This document shows positions 9,315 to 17,569 of a DNA stretch of 44,330 bases, in pieces (positions within the stretch are counted from its first letter, which is position 1; each line of letters opens with the position of its first letter). The position numbers and the translations under genes were made by a program. The notes below the pieces were generated by a model. That model saw nothing but the letters and a program-made list of their open reading frames with translations, was not told the origin of the DNA and searched no databases. Origin of the DNA: Gammaproteobacteria bacterium (lineage in GTDB: Bacteria; Pseudomonadota; Gammaproteobacteria; Diplorickettsiales; Diplorickettsiaceae); the NCBI GenBank assembly GCA_013289115.1, contig JABDAQ010000001.1:33037-77366 (forward strand), given 5' to 3'.

Positions 9315-9506
9315 ATGCAACCCTATAAGCGTTATGTGTGTTTACTATGTAACTATATTTATGACGAAGCATTAGGCTGGCCCAAAGATGGCATTTTACC
9401 AGGAACACGTTGGGAAGATGTACCGTTGACTTGGTGTTGTCCGGAGTGCGGCGCAATAAAAGAAGATTTTGAAATGATTGAGATCGACGATGAAAGGGCG
9501 CTTTAA
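9315..9506 (+). CDS. Rubredoxin
   Basis: A 63-residue one-electron carrier with a single iron bound by four cysteines: C9-LL-C12 and C42-PE-C45, followed by G46. The aromatic core (Y7, Y14, Y16, W22, W40) and the GxxPGTRWEDxP segment are typical of rubredoxins, and the length is normal. The ATG is preceded by TAGGAGAA at good spacing. TTGACA at about 9252 is a possible -35 element. The gene ends convergently with hemJ, overlapping it by 4 bp. Partners are not encoded here; in related bacteria rubredoxins serve alkane hydroxylases, oxidative-stress reductases or other redox enzymes. Confidence 0.93.
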   Translation: MQPYKRYVCLLCNYIYDEALGWPKDGILPGTRWEDVPLTWCCPECGAIKEDFEMIEIDDERAL

Positions 9507-9928
9507 AATGGCTTGACTACGGTAAGAATCACGATGGAAGCTAAAAACAAAGTTGGGATTTCATTTAAAATACGGTAGAACAGGCTACTGTGTTTATTTT
9601 TATCCTGTTTAAACGCAGTGCATAGCGCTCCACAGTAGATATGAAATCCAATAAGAAGAATCAGCAGAAGTAATTTAACATGAAACCAATGTGCGTGTAG
9701 ATAATAAGTGGGTGCAGCGCAAAATAATAGAATGCCAAAAAAAACCGTAGCGAAGGCAGCAGGCAACATAATGCCATAATAAAGTCTTCTTTCCATTATT
9801 TTAAAACGCTCTTTACCACGTGTATCATCCATGCTATCTGCGTGGTATACAAATAAACGCGGCAGATAGAAAAGTCCTGCGAACCAAGCAACGATAGCAA
9901 TAATATGGAGTGATTGAATCCAGAGCAT
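9503..9928 (-). CDS. hemJ: Protoporphyrinogen IX oxidase, HemJ type
   Basis: HemJ is an integral membrane enzyme that oxidises protoporphyrinogen IX to protoporphyrin IX, the penultimate step of haem synthesis. The frame can be extended to 10000, but family alignment places the start at the internal ATG at 9926-9928, giving 141 residues beginning MLWIQSLHIIAIVAWFAGLF. The conserved LHIIA(I/V)xxWFxGLFYLPRLFVYH segment carries the family histidine, and about four hydrophobic helices follow. Ending in VILTVVKPF fits the family C-terminus. It is divergent from hemF, which performs the preceding step; the two start codons are separated by one base, so each promoter must lie inside the other gene. 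Confidence 0.88.
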   Translation of the reverse strand: MLWIQSLHIIAIVAWFAGLFYLPRLFVYHADSMDDTRGKERFKIMERRLYYGIMLPAAFATVFFGILLFCAAPTYYLHAHWFHVKLLLLILLIGFHIYCGALCTAFKQDKNKHSSLFYRILNEIPTLFLASIVILTVVKPF

Positions 9929-9929
9929 T

Positions 9930-10832
9930 ATGAGCAACCCAGATAGTATTTCCGCAGTAAAAACATATTTATTAAGTTTACAAGATCGCGTGTGCACCAC
10001 ATTGACACAAGAAGATACAGTGGGTCAATTTTTTTCTGACCCTTGGGTGTATACACAAGGTGAGGGTGGTGGTATTTCTCGCGTGATGACGCAAGGGGCC
10101 GTTATAGAATCAGGCGCTGTACATTTTTCTCATATTTCTGCGGATAGTTTGCCTCCATCTATTGCGGAACGCTATCCAGAATATCGACAAAAGCGATTTC
10201 AGGCGTTAGGTCTTTCTATTATTATCCATCCGCAAAATCCCTACGTACCCATTACCCATATGAATCTGCGTCTTTTTTATTTAGACAATGATAAATTTTG
10301 GTTTGGTGGTGGTTTCGATTTAACACCGTGTTATGGATTCGATGAAGATTGTCAACATTGGCACAGTACTGCAAGAAATGCCTGCCTTGCATTTGGAGAT
10401 GAGGTATATCCACATTATAAAGCTTGGTGTGATCGCTATTTTCATTTGAAACATCGTCAAGAGCAACGTGGTATTGGTGGGATTTTTTTCGATGATCTAA
10501 ATCACTGGCCTATAGCGCGTTGTTTTGATTTTATACGCAGCATAGGTGACCACTTTTTGCTTGCATACATACCCATTGTTCAGCGCCGAAAAACGATGTG
10601 CTTTACACAACGCGAGCGAGATTTTCAGCTGTATCGACGCGGTCGTTATGTTGAATTTAACTTATTATATGATCAAGGCACCTTGTTCGGCTTGCAAAGC
10701 GCAGGTCGCGTAGAATCTATTTTAAGTTCTTTGCCAACTCATGTAATTTGGCGTTACAACTGGAAAGCTGATCCAGGAACACCGGAGGCAGAGTTACTGA
10801 GAAAATTTTTAATCGTGCGCGACTGGGTTTGA
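9930..10832 (+). CDS. hemF: Coproporphyrinogen III oxidase, oxygen-dependent
   Basis: HemF decarboxylates coproporphyrinogen III to protoporphyrinogen IX using O2, in the cytoplasm. The 300-residue length and motifs fit: GGGISRVM near residue 50, FGGGFDLTPCY, HWHSTARNAC, RGIGGIFFDDLN and the C-terminal LYDQGTLFGLQSAGRVESIL. The ATG at 9930 matches the usual start by alignment of SAVKTYLLSLQDRVC with the family N-terminus, although no strong ribosome binding site precedes it. It is head-to-head with hemJ. Use of the aerobic enzyme indicates that the organism makes haem with oxygen available. It ends 22 bp before the convergent repeat-protein gene. Confidence 0.95.
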   Translation: MSNPDSISAVKTYLLSLQDRVCTTLTQEDTVGQFFSDPWVYTQGEGGGISRVMTQGAVIESGAVHFSHISADSLPPSIAERYPEYRQKRFQALGLSIIIHPQNPYVPITHMNLRLFYLDNDKFWFGGGFDLTPCYGFDEDCQHWHSTARNACLAFGDEVYPHYKAWCDRYFHLKHRQEQRGIGGIFFDDLNHWPIARCFDFIRSIGDHFLLAYIPIVQRRKTMCFTQRERDFQLYRRGRYVEFNLLYDQGTLFGLQSAGRVESILSSLPTHVIWRYNWKADPGTPEAELLRKFLIVRDWV

Positions 10833-10854
10833 TTTATAAATTATCATTCAAAAA

Positions 10855-12297
10855 TTATCGTAGGACGGGCATATCTTGAAGAGGAACCTCGTTTGGAGTA
10901 TCACTATTACTCAATTGAAAAAAACTACTTTTTTGATTATCTAAATAATTATGTGCGTAAACCACTTCATGAATATAATCACTTATCTCGCTAGAGATAT
11001 TTTTGTTATTTACAATTTTCTGAATATTTTTTTTGTTACTTTTATTTTTAATGGCATACTTTTTTATTCGACTCCGATGAATTGCTTCTATCGCTTTGAA
11101 GCCACGAGAACATAAAACCTTAACGAAATTAGCATCGTTCTTAACAAACTTTTGGATGCGCTCATCCGGAATAAGTTCGATCGCTGCGATGCATTGAGAA
11201 TTTAGGACTCGAGTAAGATTAGCATCATCCTTAACATAATCTCGAATGCGTTGCTTCGGAATAAATTCGATCGCTTTGGCACAGCGAGAACTTAAAACCT
11301 TAGCTAGATTGACATCGTTCTGAACAAACTTTTGGATGCGCTCCTTCGAAATGCATTGGATCGCTTTGGTACAGTTAGAACTTAAGACCTTAGCGAGATT
11401 AGCATCGTTCTGAACAAACTTTTGGATGCACTCCTTCGGAATAAGTTCGATCGCTTTGGCGCAGCGAGAACTTAAAACCTGAGCTAAATTGACATCGTTC
11501 TGAACAAACTTTTGGATGCGCTCCTTCGAAATGTATTGGATCACTGCGGCGCAACGAGAATTTAAAACCTGAGCGAGATTAGCATCGTTCTGAACAAACT
11601 TTTGGATGCGCTCCTTCGAAATGTATTGGATCACTGCGGCACAGCGAGAACTTAAGACCCTAGCGAGATTAGCATCGTCCTTAACAAACGCTTGAATGCG
11701 CTCCTCCGAAATGAGTTTGATCACTGCGATACATTGAGAGCTTAAGACCTGAGCGAGATTAGCATCACTCTTAACAAAATCTTGAATACGATCCTTCGGA
11801 ATGAGTTTGATTACTGCGGTATAGTGAGAGCTTAAGACCTGAGTGAGATTAGCATCGTCCTTGATAAACGCTTGAATACGCTCGTCCGGAATGAGCTTGA
11901 TCGCTGCGGCACATTGAGAGAGTAAGACCCTAGCGAGATTAGCATCACTCTTAGTAAACGCTTGAATGCGCTCCTCCGAAATGAGCTTGATCGCTTCGGC
12001 ATAGTGAGAGCTTAAGACCTTAGCGAGATTAGCATCACTCTTAACAAAATCTTGAATACGATCCTTCGGAATGAGTTTGATTACTGCACCGTATTGAGAA
12101 CTTAAGACTCTGGCGAGATTAGCATCACTCTTAACAAAATCTTGAATACGATCCTCCGGAATGAGTTCGATGCTCTTTTTAACACGAGAACTCAAAGTCT
12201 TAAAGATGACTGCATCTGTCCATTTCCCAACTTCCACATTGTTGTTACTTTTCAATTTTTTAGGTTTATTAGGATGAGCTTTAGACTTATGCTTCAT
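10855..12297 (-). CDS. Protein of twelve 30-residue tandem repeats
   Basis: The 480-residue protein has a Lys/Asn-rich N-terminus (1-27), a half repeat (28-40), twelve full 30-residue repeats (41-400), a partial thirteenth and a 60-residue polar tail. The repeat consensus is roughly AxIxLIPxxRIQxFVK then xDANLAxVLSSxCA, consistent with two helices per repeat in an alpha-solenoid. There is no signal peptide or membrane helix. Some adjacent copies are almost identical at the protein and DNA level, which suggests recent expansion. I do not recognise a named family; the architecture suggests a protein-binding scaffold, perhaps an effector in a host-associated bacterium. The ATG is at 12295-12297. 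Confidence 0.8.
   Translation of the reverse strand: MKHKSKAHPNKPKKLKSNNNVEVGKWTDAVIFKTLSSRVKKSIELIPEDRIQDFVKSDANLARVLSSQYGAVIKLIPKDRIQDFVKSDANLAKVLSSHYAEAIKLISEERIQAFTKSDANLARVLLSQCAAAIKLIPDERIQAFIKDDANLTQVLSSHYTAVIKLIPKDRIQDFVKSDANLAQVLSSQCIAVIKLISEERIQAFVKDDANLARVLSSRCAAVIQYISKERIQKFVQNDANLAQVLNSRCAAVIQYISKERIQKFVQNDVNLAQVLSSRCAKAIELIPKECIQKFVQNDANLAKVLSSNCTKAIQCISKERIQKFVQNDVNLAKVLSSRCAKAIEFIPKQRIRDYVKDDANLTRVLNSQCIAAIELIPDERIQKFVKNDANFVKVLCSRGFKAIEAIHRSRIKKYAIKNKSNKKNIQKIVNNKNISSEISDYIHEVVYAHNYLDNQKSSFFQLSNSDTPNEVPLQDMPVLR
11098..12177 (-). repeat. Twelve tandem 90-bp coding repeats
   Basis: Twelve in-frame 90-bp units encode residues 41-400 of the solenoid protein. Recurring DNA words include TTGGATGCGCTCCTTCGAA and CTTAAGACC, spaced 90 bp apart. 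Units 7 and 8 (about 11458-11637) differ at only a few bases, whereas the outer units are more diverged. Unit length is a multiple of three, so gain or loss of units keeps the frame. Confidence 0.9.
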
Positions 12298-12436
12298 ATT
12301 CTTATTCTCGCATTCAACATTAGGGACACTTTAAATAATTGAAATAAATTAAATCATTATGAAAAACTTGCGTTTTCTCTTCGTACTGGACAAAAAATGC
12401 TGTTAAGTTAAGAGGTATAAAAGTCGATTTTTTATT

Positions 12437-13516
12437 TTAAATTCGCTTTTTCACTAAATAACGCCAGGAACGAGGATCTTCTAAACCCAAACGCCATACT
12501 GAAATCCCACGTAAATGATAATGCCGTGCTAAAGTAAGTTTACTTCGAAATGAATGCGCATCCTCAATAAATAAATACTCATTCTTTTCATGATGTGTAA
12601 ACACAGTGTAATAAGACTGCCATTCACTAGACCATATTACTTCCGGCTCAAACTTACGAAGTAATTTAAGAACTGCTTTATAACCAATTTGTGTTTCTCT
12701 GGAACGATATTGAAATTGCTCTGGAATAGTTTTTGGTCCTGCTGTTCCAACAGTCCAGTAGCCTGAATAACTTGGAATTCCTAAGGACAATTTATTTCTA
12801 GGCACCTCATGTAAGAGGTTTCTCAGCAAAGGATCAACCCAAGCAATCGATGCAATAGGGCCGGGAGTAGTGAGCGTAGTATGCTGATCGTACGCCATGA
12901 TACTGATGAAATCAGCGGCCTTTGCTAACGCTGCATTATCGTAGGCCCCTGACCAATGAGTAAATTTCCAGCGATCGTAAGGAAGATTGCTATCGCCCTT
13001 ATCCGTAAGCGTAGGAACTGAAGCGATGCTAATTTTAAATCCATGTTGCTTTAACAAATGGGCTGTATCTACAAAAAATTGAGTAAATTGTTTGCGATCG
13101 CTGACTAAAATATTTTCAAAATCAAATTGCCAGCCATAGAAATGATTTTTTTGACAGGCATCTAACATGGCTAAGCGTGCTTTTTTTTGTGCTTCTGGAT
13201 TATGTAAAAATCGGTGAAACTTATCTTGATCAACATTGATATTAACCACTAAAGGCATCACTTTTATTTTTTCTTGTCCTGCCAAAGCGAGTAGTTGAGG
13301 CTCAACCATTCCCGATAATGTGCCATCCTCATCTAAACGATAATTCTGTGGACCTATAATGTCGATCTGTCGTGCATGCCGCTTAATATTCTCTAATTGC
13401 TGTTGTAGTTCCATCGTTGAACTCGATCGGCGCAAATAAAACAAGCGCTCAAACGACCACGCATTTGACATTAAGATTACACTTAACCCTAATAATATGA
13501 TATAAGGACGCAGCAT
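12437..13516 (-). CDS. Secreted GH18-like glycoside hydrolase
   Basis: A 359-residue protein with an N-terminal signal peptide (hydrophobic 4-16, likely cleavage after NAWS near residue 21) and a TIM-barrel of glycoside hydrolase family 18, a family that includes chitinases and peptidoglycan-active relatives. The family catalytic pattern DxxDxDxE reads Y127-GW-Q130-F-D132-F-E134: the catalytic Glu and the Asp two before it are kept, but the first two Asp are replaced. Other family signs are FKISIASVPT, FISIMAYDQH, LSLGIPSYSGYW and the final GISVWRLGLEDPRSW. Substrate cannot be told. It is divergent from the polysaccharide cluster. Confidence 0.8.
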   Translation of the reverse strand: MLRPYIILLGLSVILMSNAWSFERLFYLRRSSSTMELQQQLENIKRHARQIDIIGPQNYRLDEDGTLSGMVEPQLLALAGQEKIKVMPLVVNINVDQDKFHRFLHNPEAQKKARLAMLDACQKNHFYGWQFDFENILVSDRKQFTQFFVDTAHLLKQHGFKISIASVPTLTDKGDSNLPYDRWKFTHWSGAYDNAALAKAADFISIMAYDQHTTLTTPGPIASIAWVDPLLRNLLHEVPRNKLSLGIPSYSGYWTVGTAGPKTIPEQFQYRSRETQIGYKAVLKLLRKFEPEVIWSSEWQSYYTVFTHHEKNEYLFIEDAHSFRSKLTLARHYHLRGISVWRLGLEDPRSWRYLVKKRI

Positions 13517-13613
13517 GCTGTTCTATTCCTTTTATGTAATAAGCTAAAGTCTATTTTAATAATCTCTATTATCGTTGAAAACGTCAAGTAGAATAATTTT
13601 TATTTTAAAGCCT

Positions 13614-14849
13614 ATGCTAAGAAGTTGTACTCAGTTTGCCTATGACTATTACTTAAAAATGCCGCCATGGGTACGAATGCTCGCTCATTATTTAGTAAAT
13701 AGTAAGGTTTTTAAATGGCTGTCTGCTTATCTATTTAAATTTTTAGACGATAAAGCTGTCGCTGTCTTTATAAAAAATATCGTAAAATTCATCGATAAAA
13801 AAGATGCAATTTTTTACGTTCAACCTACCATTATGGATTTTACGGGTATTGATTTTTATAATGGGGGTGCAGAACGATACGCAATTGATCTTAATAAAAT
13901 ACTCGTCGAACAGGGATATGAATTTTTTTGTGTTCAATATTCTAGAAAAAAGCCTTGGATCAGAAATTATTATGGGCTAACTATTATTGGATTGCCGAGT
14001 TTTAGCAACATTATCCAGTTTAAAAGAAATGTAGCTTGTCTTACTAATGGGGCGGCATTAATTATTAGTTCACCTTTTACTTTAGTTGAAAAAGTAGGTG
14101 CTCGAAAAATTATTGGCATTAGCCATGGTATTTACTGGGATCATTCTTTTCCGCATGAATCTATTCGTTCAATTATTAAAAAAATTAAATTTCTTGATAA
14201 GTTGGTTTCAGTAGATACAGCAACGCTTAATTTTGTTAGAGGTTGTGACATTGCCAGCAGTAATAAGGTTATTTTTGTCCCTAATTATGTAGATCATGCT
14301 AAATTTTTAAAAAATAAGTTTAAAAAAAATCAACAGAAAGAATTAATTATTTTGTATCCAAGAAGTCTGTATGCGGCGAGAGGATTTTGGATCGTACATG
14401 CTATTGTTCCTAAGATACTTAATGAATACGACAATGTATGTTTTTTGTTTTGTGGCAAAGTAAATCAACCTGAGGTTGATGCTGCTGTACAGGCTTTGAT
14501 GGATCAATATCCAAATAGAGTAAAACACATTGTTGTTCCTCCTCATGCAATCGACGAGACATGGAGAGACGAAGGCGTAGTCGAGAAGCCCCGGAAGGCG
14601 TGCGTTGACGGGCGAAGCAGGAAACGCGTCATGCCGTCAAGTCACTGTGAGAGCAATGACGACGGCCCCGAAGGCCACCCGGTTAGGGTGACTGCCGTAG
14701 GGGTCTCCGGCACTGTGAGCGCAGGACGATCCGGGTCCATTACTAGTCGCGTTATGCGAATTTATTTTGGGGCCACGATGGCCAAAATGTTTCATGAGCA
14801 TAGCGACTCTCTGAGATTCAAGTGTATCAACAATCAGATATCGTATTGA
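13614..14849 (+). pseudogene. Two-domain glycosyltransferase, N-terminal part, interrupted
   Basis: The first domain is a GT4-type GT-B glycosyltransferase acting on sugar nucleotides at the cytoplasmic face. Visible signs are the N-terminal donor-side loop FYNGGAERYAIDLNKILVEQ, GISHGIYWD, and the start of the C-terminal Rossmann half with LIILYPRSL and FLFCGKV. After residues PPHAIDE (codon at 14556) a GC-rich element enters and the frame runs on through it to a stop at 14849. Without the element the next residues would be IQVYQQSDIVLIP, the canonical continuation. The frame can extend back to a TTG at 13575; I chose the ATG at 13614, which follows TTAAAG. Confidence 0.8.
14560..14812. mobile_element. 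253-bp GC-rich hairpin-rich insertion flanked by GAGA
   Basis: This segment is far richer in G and C than the genes around it. GAGA occurs on both sides (14556-14559 and 14813-14816); deleting one copy plus the element (257 bp) rejoins GAC GAG ATT CAA GTG TAT in frame, giving DEIQVY as expected for a GT4 protein. It contains a chain of short perfect stems: 14605-14611 with 14634-14640 (TTGACGG/CCGTCAA), 14641-14644 with 14657-14660, 14664-14667 with 14673-14676, 14676-14680 with 14686-14690, 14693-14697 with 14708-14712, and 14764-14770 with 14782-14788 (ATTTTGG/CCAAAAT). A 13-bp direct repeat with one mismatch lies at 14643 and 14711. It encodes no recognisable protein. Confidence 0.7.
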
Positions 14850-16195
14850 TTCCAACCATTCATTCTGAAGGAACTTCGCTTAGTTTGATCGAGGCCATGG
14901 CAGCTAAAAAAGCAGTGATCGCTACCTATGTTGGTGGATTAACTGATCTTATCACCGACCATTTCAATGGTTTAATGATCTATCCGGACAGGAAAGATGA
15001 ATTATACTCAGCCATTAAAGAATTAATCACTGATAAAACGCTACGTGAATACTTGGCTAACAATGCCTATCAAAAATCTCTGACTTTTGATATTACTCAT
15101 TGGAAAAAAAAATGGATTGAGATCATCGCCAGTGTACTAAATCGCCATTCTGCTAACTGTCAGCAAGCAACTAATTATAGTTTATTGCATATGCACACAC
15201 CGGGTATAACTTTTGATACCATGGTACAACGTCCTCAGCAATTATTTAAAGCATTGTCTTTATCGGGTGTGAAATGTTTTTTCTTAGAAGATAAACCTGA
15301 TGATCATGTTTCTGTTATTAACAAAAAGCTAATACTTGCGGGTAGTCACACAAAAGTAGATTTTTCAGGTATGATCTTATATACCTATTTTGCGTTGAAT
15401 TACGAGATCATAAAAGAATCTAAGCCACACATGATTATTTATGATGTGCTTGATACGCCGCAGATACATCGCGATAAAAATTATCAAAAAAATCACGAAC
15501 TTATGCTAGAAAAATCAGATATTTTACTAACGAGTAGTCAACTGCTTTATGAAAAGTATCTTGAAAAATTTACAAAAAAAACAATAAGATATATTCCAAA
15601 TGCAGCCAATCGTATAAATAATAATGTTCTAAAAAAACCGATAGATTTTCCAAATTATTCTGATAAGACTATAGGGTACTATGGTGCGCTGGCCGATTGG
15701 TTTGATTATTCATTGCTCGACAAGTTATGTATTCGTTTTAAAAATATTCAGATGGTAATTATTGGGCCTTGTCTAGAAAATAAACCAGAATATCAGCAGT
15801 TAATGACTCTAGTTACTCAACATGAAAATTTATTCTATCTCGGTTTAAAAAAATATGAGGAATTGCCACATTATTCACACAATTTTAACGTGTCCATCAT
15901 ACCTTTTCTTGTGAATGAAATAACACAACATTGTTCACCTGTTAAATTGTTTGAGTATATGAATATTGGGGCACCGATCGTGACTACGGATATGCCAGAA
16001 TGCAGACAGTACAAATCAGCACTGATTGCGAAGGATCATGAAGCATTTATATCTCTCATTAATCAAACTTTGACGATGTCAAAAGAGGATAAATATTTCA
16101 AAATCATGCGACAAGAAGCAGAGGAAAATACTTGGGAAACACGCGCAAAACTTATCGTAGATACCATTAATGAAAATTTTAATATTCAGCGATAA
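14813..16195 (+). pseudogene. Two-domain glycosyltransferase, C-terminal part
   Basis: This is the continuation of the interrupted gene. It starts with the donor-binding end of domain 1 (VYQQSDIVLIPT, then EGTSLSLIEAMAAKKAVIAT, with the E-x7-E motif of GT4 enzymes). After about 115 residues a second GT-B domain begins (ITFDTMVQRPQQLFKALS), with IIYDVLDTP, KTIGYYGALADWFDY and SPVKLFEYMNIGAPIVTTDM. Domain 2 closely resembles the next gene. A GTG at 14822 could in principle start translation but has no clear ribosome binding site and would give half of domain 1. The restored gene would encode about 774 residues. Domain 2 could still be functional if translated. Confidence 0.8.
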
Positions 16196-16235
16196 TTTAC
16201 TCATACTTACTCACACATCATACAATGTGACTTAA
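16170..16235 (+). pseudogene. Ghost start of a wcaI-like gene left by duplication
   Basis: The 3' end of the two-domain gene contains, in another frame, ATGAAAATTTTAATATTCAG, which reads MKILIFSDN and then degenerates to a stop at 16233-16235. The same arrangement is intact 1.37 kb downstream, where the end of the next glycosyltransferase overlaps the start MKILILSDNYPPE of the WcaI-like gene. The matching DNA ends at GATAATT in both copies. This indicates that a segment ending inside the WcaI-like start was duplicated. Confidence 0.65.
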
Positions 16236-16264
16236 AATTTTATCTTTACTTTGAGTCTTCATAC

Positions 16265-17569
16265 ATGTTACAAGCAAAAAATAGTGCCAGTGCACTGTAT
16301 TGGCGAGCTGCAAGATCAGCAAAGAATGCGATAAGGTCTGCAAAAAGAATACGTTTCATTTTAAAAGTTAGGCCTATAAGAACTATTTTTAAAAAAATAA
16401 TTCAATTAATTGGACTATTAAAAAATGAAATAAAGTCAGCTGTTATAGAACGATCCAATATCAAAAAACTGAACGCCATTTTAGCTGGATTAAATAATCC
16501 AATAATGATTTATCCGCCTTACCATGATTTTGATATACCGCTTTATCAAAGACCACAACATCTAAGTATGAGTCTATCCGCTGAATTTTGCTATCTTTTT
16601 TTTAGTAATAACGCAACAGACGATGTTTCACATATTAGAATGATCAAAGACAATCTTTTTTTACTACCTAAAAATTTATATCATTATACGCTGAATAGAC
16701 CGTTTAGCAGAAAAAAAATACTTTTCCTTTATTCAAATCCGTTGCAGCAATGGGAGGAGTCTTTTATCGAAAATTTTATGAAAGATAAAAATTTAGTGAT
16801 TTACGATTATTTGGACGATCTAAATAATGAGATATTTGGTCATGTGGATGATGAATCGATACGCAAACATCAGTATATATTAGGCAATACATCCGTGATT
16901 TTATTAGTTACGGCCGATGCTTTATTACAAGATGCAAAAAAATATCGATCGGATCTGACGAATACGTATTTTATTCCCAATGCCGTGGATTTAAATAAAT
17001 TCTCACAAAGAAAAAATAGAGTAAATGAATTATCTTTTTTAGACAGCAAGAAGGTTATTGGTTATTTTGGAGCATTAGCGTCATGGCTCGATTATGCATT
17101 AATTAAAAAAATAGCGACTCATTACTCGCAATACACTTTGTTACTTTTGGGACTTATTTACGACAAGACGTTTAGAACAATGAGGCTAGATAAGCTACCT
17201 AACATTATTGTAAAGGGCCCCATAAAATACAATGATTTGCCTGATTATGCGAATTACTTTGATATATCCATCATTCCGTTTGCTATTAATAAAACGACTG
17301 TAGCAACCTCACCGATCAAATTATTTGAATATATGGCGTTAGGAAAGCCCATCATTACGACGGATCTTCCAGAGTGTAGAAAATATAAATCAGCGCTGGT
17401 AGCAAAAGATCACGATGAGTTTCTATCTTTAGTAGATCAGGCGCTAAAAATATCCAAAGATAGTGAGTATTTTAAGATTATGAAGCAGGAAGCAGAAGAA
17501 AATACCTGGGAAGCGCGTGCTAAGCTTATCATGAATGCAATTAATGAAAATTTTAATACTCAGCGATAA
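16265..17569 (+). CDS. Glycosyltransferase, GT-B fold, paralogue of the preceding C-terminal domain
   Basis: A 434-residue cytoplasmic glycosyltransferase. A basic N-terminus (1-60, perhaps membrane-associated) is followed by PLYQRPQHLSMSL, LVIYDYLDDL, KVIGYFGALASWLDY, SIIPFAINKTT and SPIKLFEYMALGKPIITTDL; the last carries the GT4-like donor-site Glu. The final 60 residues are nearly the same as those of the preceding gene (KSALVAKDHDEFLSL and on to INENFN), so the two arose by duplication. The 3' end overlaps the next gene by 26 bp, suggesting coupled translation. It probably adds one sugar to a surface polysaccharide or lipid-linked repeat unit; donor and acceptor are unknown. Confidence 0.85.
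   Translation: MLQAKNSASALYWRAARSAKNAIRSAKRIRFILKVRPIRTIFKKIIQLIGLLKNEIKSAVIERSNIKKLNAILAGLNNPIMIYPPYHDFDIPLYQRPQHLSMSLSAEFCYLFFSNNATDDVSHIRMIKDNLFLLPKNLYHYTLNRPFSRKKILFLYSNPLQQWEESFIENFMKDKNLVIYDYLDDLNNEIFGHVDDESIRKHQYILGNTSVILLVTADALLQDAKKYRSDLTNTYFIPNAVDLNKFSQRKNRVNELSFLDSKKVIGYFGALASWLDYALIKKIATHYSQYTLLLLGLIYDKTFRTMRLDKLPNIIVKGPIKYNDLPDYANYFDISIIPFAINKTTVATSPIKLFEYMALGKPIITTDLPECRKYKSALVAKDHDEFLSLVDQALKISKDSEYFKIMKQEAEENTWEARAKLIMNAINENFNTQR

Noticed and set aside
9929-10000. Longer N-terminus for HemJ starting at 10000
   Set aside because: The extra 24 residues are antisense to hemF and are not found in the family.
11098-12177. CRISPR array or non-coding satellite
   Set aside because: The 90-bp units are contiguous, in frame and coding, with no unique spacers.
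14556-14816. Group I or group II intron as explanation of the GC-rich insertion
   Set aside because: All five cut positions that restore the frame put C, G or A, not U, before the 5' junction, which does not suit group I. No GUGYG start or domain V-like hairpin sits at the ends, which does not suit group II.
14637-14855. Minus-strand 72-codon open frame in the insertion
   Set aside because: GC-rich DNA has few stops; there is no ribosome binding site, and the translation looks random and runs into the host gene.
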